7,647 nucleotides of DNA, from NCBI GenBank assembly GCA_025061935.1, contig JANWZY010000140.1, positions 1 to 7,647 of the forward strand. Direction: 5' to 3'. This stretch comes from Verrucomicrobiia bacterium (GTDB lineage Bacteria > Verrucomicrobiota > Verrucomicrobiia > Limisphaerales > DTLC01). The stretch's first letter is position 1. Each line of letters opens with the position of its first letter. Positions 5,945 through 7,647 of the stretch are shown one piece after another. The translations under genes were made by a program, and so were the position numbers. The notes beneath the pieces were generated by a model that worked only from the letters and a program-made list of their open reading frames with translations, had not been told where the DNA came from and did not search any database.

Positions 5945-6556
5945 ATGGCACGTTACACAGGTCCGCGAGTTCGAATTAGCCGCAGGTTCGGTATCCCGAT
6001 TTTCGGGCCGAGTAAGTACTTGGACCGGCGCAATTACGGGCCGGGCGTACACGGGCCCAAGTCGCGTCGGCACAAGCTGACCGATTACGCAATGGCCCTG
6101 ATGGAAAAGCAGAAGCTCAGGTACTACTACGGCCTGCAGGAGCGGCAGTTCCGTAACGTGTTCGAGCGCGCGCTCAAGCGCCGCGGGGTCACTGGCGAGC
6201 AAATGCTCCAGATACTGGAGACGCGGCTTGATAACGTGGTTTACCATCTCGGGTTGGCTAACACCCGCGCCGCCGCGCGACAGATGGTCGTGCATGGCCA
6301 CATCAGAGTGAATGGGCGGAAAGTCACGATCCCCTCGTACGAGCTTAAAGTGGGGGATGTAGTGCAGGTAAAAAACACAACTGTAAGCAGGCAGTTGGCC
6401 CTGCGCGGGCTGGAAGCTTCCACTAGCCGCACAGTCCCGGATTGGCTGTCTTTCAGCAAAGAGGAGTTGAAAGGCGTGGTAATGCGGATACCGACGATGG
6501 ACGAGATCCAGCCGATTGCGAATGTACAGGCGGTGGTCGAGTTTTATTCGAAGTGA
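5945..6556 (+). CDS. rpsD: 30S ribosomal protein S4 (zinc-free form)
   Basis: The 203-residue product matches normal S4 length (about 200-206). It begins MARYTGPRVRISRRFG. It contains no cysteines, so it is the C- form without the N-terminal zinc knuckle. The family signatures KLRYYYGLQERQFRNVFERA (113-132 by codon order near residues 57-76) and LETRLDNVVYHLGLANTRAA (about 90-109) are present. The S4 RNA-binding domain covers roughly residues 91-155, including RQMVVHGHIRVNGRKV. S4 is a primary 16S rRNA-binding protein that nucleates 30S assembly; in model bacteria it represses the alpha operon. It follows rpsK by 34 bases with a good ribosome binding site, and is followed by the 181-base spacer before rpoA. 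Confidence 0.98.
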   Translation: MARYTGPRVRISRRFGIPIFGPSKYLDRRNYGPGVHGPKSRRHKLTDYAMALMEKQKLRYYYGLQERQFRNVFERALKRRGVTGEQMLQILETRLDNVVYHLGLANTRAAARQMVVHGHIRVNGRKVTIPSYELKVGDVVQVKNTTVSRQLALRGLEASTSRTVPDWLSFSKEELKGVVMRIPTMDEIQPIANVQAVVEFYSK

Positions 6557-6737
6557 GCAATGCACGAGGTCGGACGTAGCTTTTGCGGCGTGGCGCTGGC
6601 AACGGGTGTGCAGCCCGCGTGCCCAGGGTATGTGTACGACAAGACTGAACGGTGTTTAAGCTATTGCGCGGATTGAGTTGGCAAAACGGATTCGCATGTT
6701 CGGTGCAGGTTGAAACAGGCAATTTCGGTGAAGAGCT
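6557..6737 (+). other. rpsD-rpoA intergenic spacer
   Basis: This is the longest gap in the window. I see no convincing -35/-10 promoter pair and no hairpin followed by a T-run. An imperfect stem can be drawn between 6596 and 6626: CTGG(C) at 6596-6600 with (G)CC-CAG at 6621-6626, enclosing CGGG at 6603-6606 paired with CCCG at 6614-6617. It is not followed by U residues, so it is not an intrinsic terminator. A 38-codon + strand ORF (6560-6676) fills much of the gap; it resembles nothing I know and may be chance. A weak GAAGAG (6729-6734 region) precedes the rpoA ATG and probably serves as its ribosome binding site. Confidence 0.5.
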
Positions 6738-7647
6738 ATGCCAGTACGTTTAGGACGATTCGAAATGCCGAAGCGGTTGATCAAAGATGAAGCAACCGCC
6801 ACGGGCACTTATGCTAAATTCATCGCCGAGCCGTTCGAGCCCGGCTACGGCCACACCATTGGCAATTCGCTGCGGCGCGTATTGCTCTCGTCGCTCGAAG
6901 GCGCCGCCATCACGTCGGTCAAAATAGATGGTGTCGCGCACGAGTTCAGCACCATCGAGGGTGTGGTCGAGGACGTCACGGACATAGTGTTGAACCTTAA
7001 GAAGGTCCTGTTCAAAGTGCATACCCGCGAGCCGCAAACGTTGATCCTGTCGGTCAACAAGGAAGGGCCGGTGACAGCGGCCGATATTCAGCTCAACCAG
7101 AACGTCGAGCTGGTTAATCCGGAGCAGCACATCTGCACGCTGGACAAAAAGCGCAAACTTGAAATGGAGCTTGAGGTCAAGGTCGGGCGCGGGTTCCTGC
7201 CCAGCGAGGAGAACAAGAAACCCGGTCAGCCGATTGGCGTCATACCGATTGATTCACTGTTCTCGCCGGTGCGGCGTGTACGGTACTCGGTCGAGGCCGC
7301 GCGCGTAGGACAACGCACTGACTACGACCGGCTAATACTGGAAATCTGGACAGACGGGCGTATCTCGCCGGATGACGCGCTTGTCCAAGCGTCGGCTATA
7401 TTGCAGCGGCATCTGGACGTGTTTGTCGGGTACGACAAGAACGCGGTCGAGTTCGAGGAGGTTGTGGACAAGCAGGACGAGGAGCGCAGGAAATGGAGGA
7501 AGCTCCTCAACATGAGTGTGAATGAAATCGAGCTTAGCGTGCGTGCGGCCAACTGCCTCAACAACGCGAACATTACCACTGTCGGGCAGTTGGCGATGAA
7601 GACTGAGCAAGAAATGCTCAAGTACCGCAACTTTGGGAAGAAATCTC
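6738..7647 (+). CDS. rpoA: DNA-directed RNA polymerase subunit alpha (3' end cut by window)
   Basis: The frame is open from ATG 6738 to the window end, giving 303 complete codons. A TGA in frame at 6729-6731 rules out a longer start. The N-terminal domain carries YAKFIAEPFEPGYGHTIGNSLRRVLLSSLEGAAI (about 25-58), which forms the alpha dimer and contacts beta and beta-prime. VEDVTDIVLNLKK and QRTDYDRLILEIWTDGRISPDDAL follow as expected. A charged linker (about 236-257) leads to the C-terminal domain, where LSVRAANCL (266-274) contains R269 and N272, equivalent to E. coli R265 and N268 that bind UP-element DNA. The reading stops in KYRNFGKKS, so perhaps 25-40 residues are missing. Location after rpsD is the classical alpha operon order; rplQ would be expected next. 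The style resembles Verrucomicrobiota RpoA. Confidence 0.98.
   Translation, partial: MPVRLGRFEMPKRLIKDEATATGTYAKFIAEPFEPGYGHTIGNSLRRVLLSSLEGAAITSVKIDGVAHEFSTIEGVVEDVTDIVLNLKKVLFKVHTREPQTLILSVNKEGPVTAADIQLNQNVELVNPEQHICTLDKKRKLEMELEVKVGRGFLPSEENKKPGQPIGVIPIDSLFSPVRRVRYSVEAARVGQRTDYDRLILEIWTDGRISPDDALVQASAILQRHLDVFVGYDKNAVEFEEVVDKQDEERRKWRKLLNMSVNEIELSVRAANCLNNANITTVGQLAMKTEQEMLKYRNFGKKS

Noticed and set aside
5918..6565. 215-codon antisense open frame across rpsD
   Set aside because: It is entirely opposite S4, with no motif and no ribosome binding site that I would trust.
1..7647. Possible undescribed system hidden among the genes
   Set aside because: All of the coding space is taken by recognisable housekeeping genes. 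No tRNA, IS element, CRISPR array, toxin-antitoxin pair or phage gene is seen.

Overview
The window is a stretch of a bacterial ribosomal-protein super-operon. Every recognised gene is on the + strand. The order is rpsH (3' end only), rplF, rplR, rpsE, rplO, secY, map, infA, rpmJ, rpsM, rpsK, rpsD, rpoA (5' part, cut by the window edge). This is the end of the classical spc operon joined to the alpha operon, with map and infA between secY and rpmJ. All products are housekeeping proteins: ribosomal proteins, the translocon channel SecY, methionine aminopeptidase, initiation factor IF-1 and the RNA polymerase alpha subunit.

The organism is a bacterium of moderately high GC. I infer the Verrucomicrobiota, perhaps Opitutae-like, with moderate confidence. 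The reasons are the style of the RpoA N-terminus (RLGRFEMPKRLIKDEATAT), the SecY sequence, the long Ala/Pro/Lys-rich N-terminal tail on S11, map lying directly after secY with no adk, and no L30 gene between S5 and L15. This rests on remembered family features, not on a search. The r-protein genes use codons such as ATA, CGG and GGG freely, so codon selection looks weak.

Layout: 1-83 is the tail of S8. 119-2295 holds the 50S/30S genes L6, L18, S5 and L15. 2311-4535 holds secY and map. 4496-4828 holds infA, which starts inside map, and rpmJ. 4872-6556 holds S13, S11 and S4. 6557-6737 is the only sizeable spacer (181 bases). 6738 to the end is rpoA, reaching into the alpha C-terminal domain. 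Gene spacing is mostly short or overlapping, and I see no convincing internal promoter or intrinsic terminator, which fits one long transcript.

I find no undescribed defence, mobile or biosynthetic system. The points worth a second look are smaller: an IF-1 whose basic loop is shortened and replaced, a 40-base map/infA overlap with a GTG start, missing L30, low-complexity tails on S5 and S11 (the S11 tail has different alanine codon use from its core), and a cysteine-containing 38-codon ORF in the rpsD-rpoA spacer.
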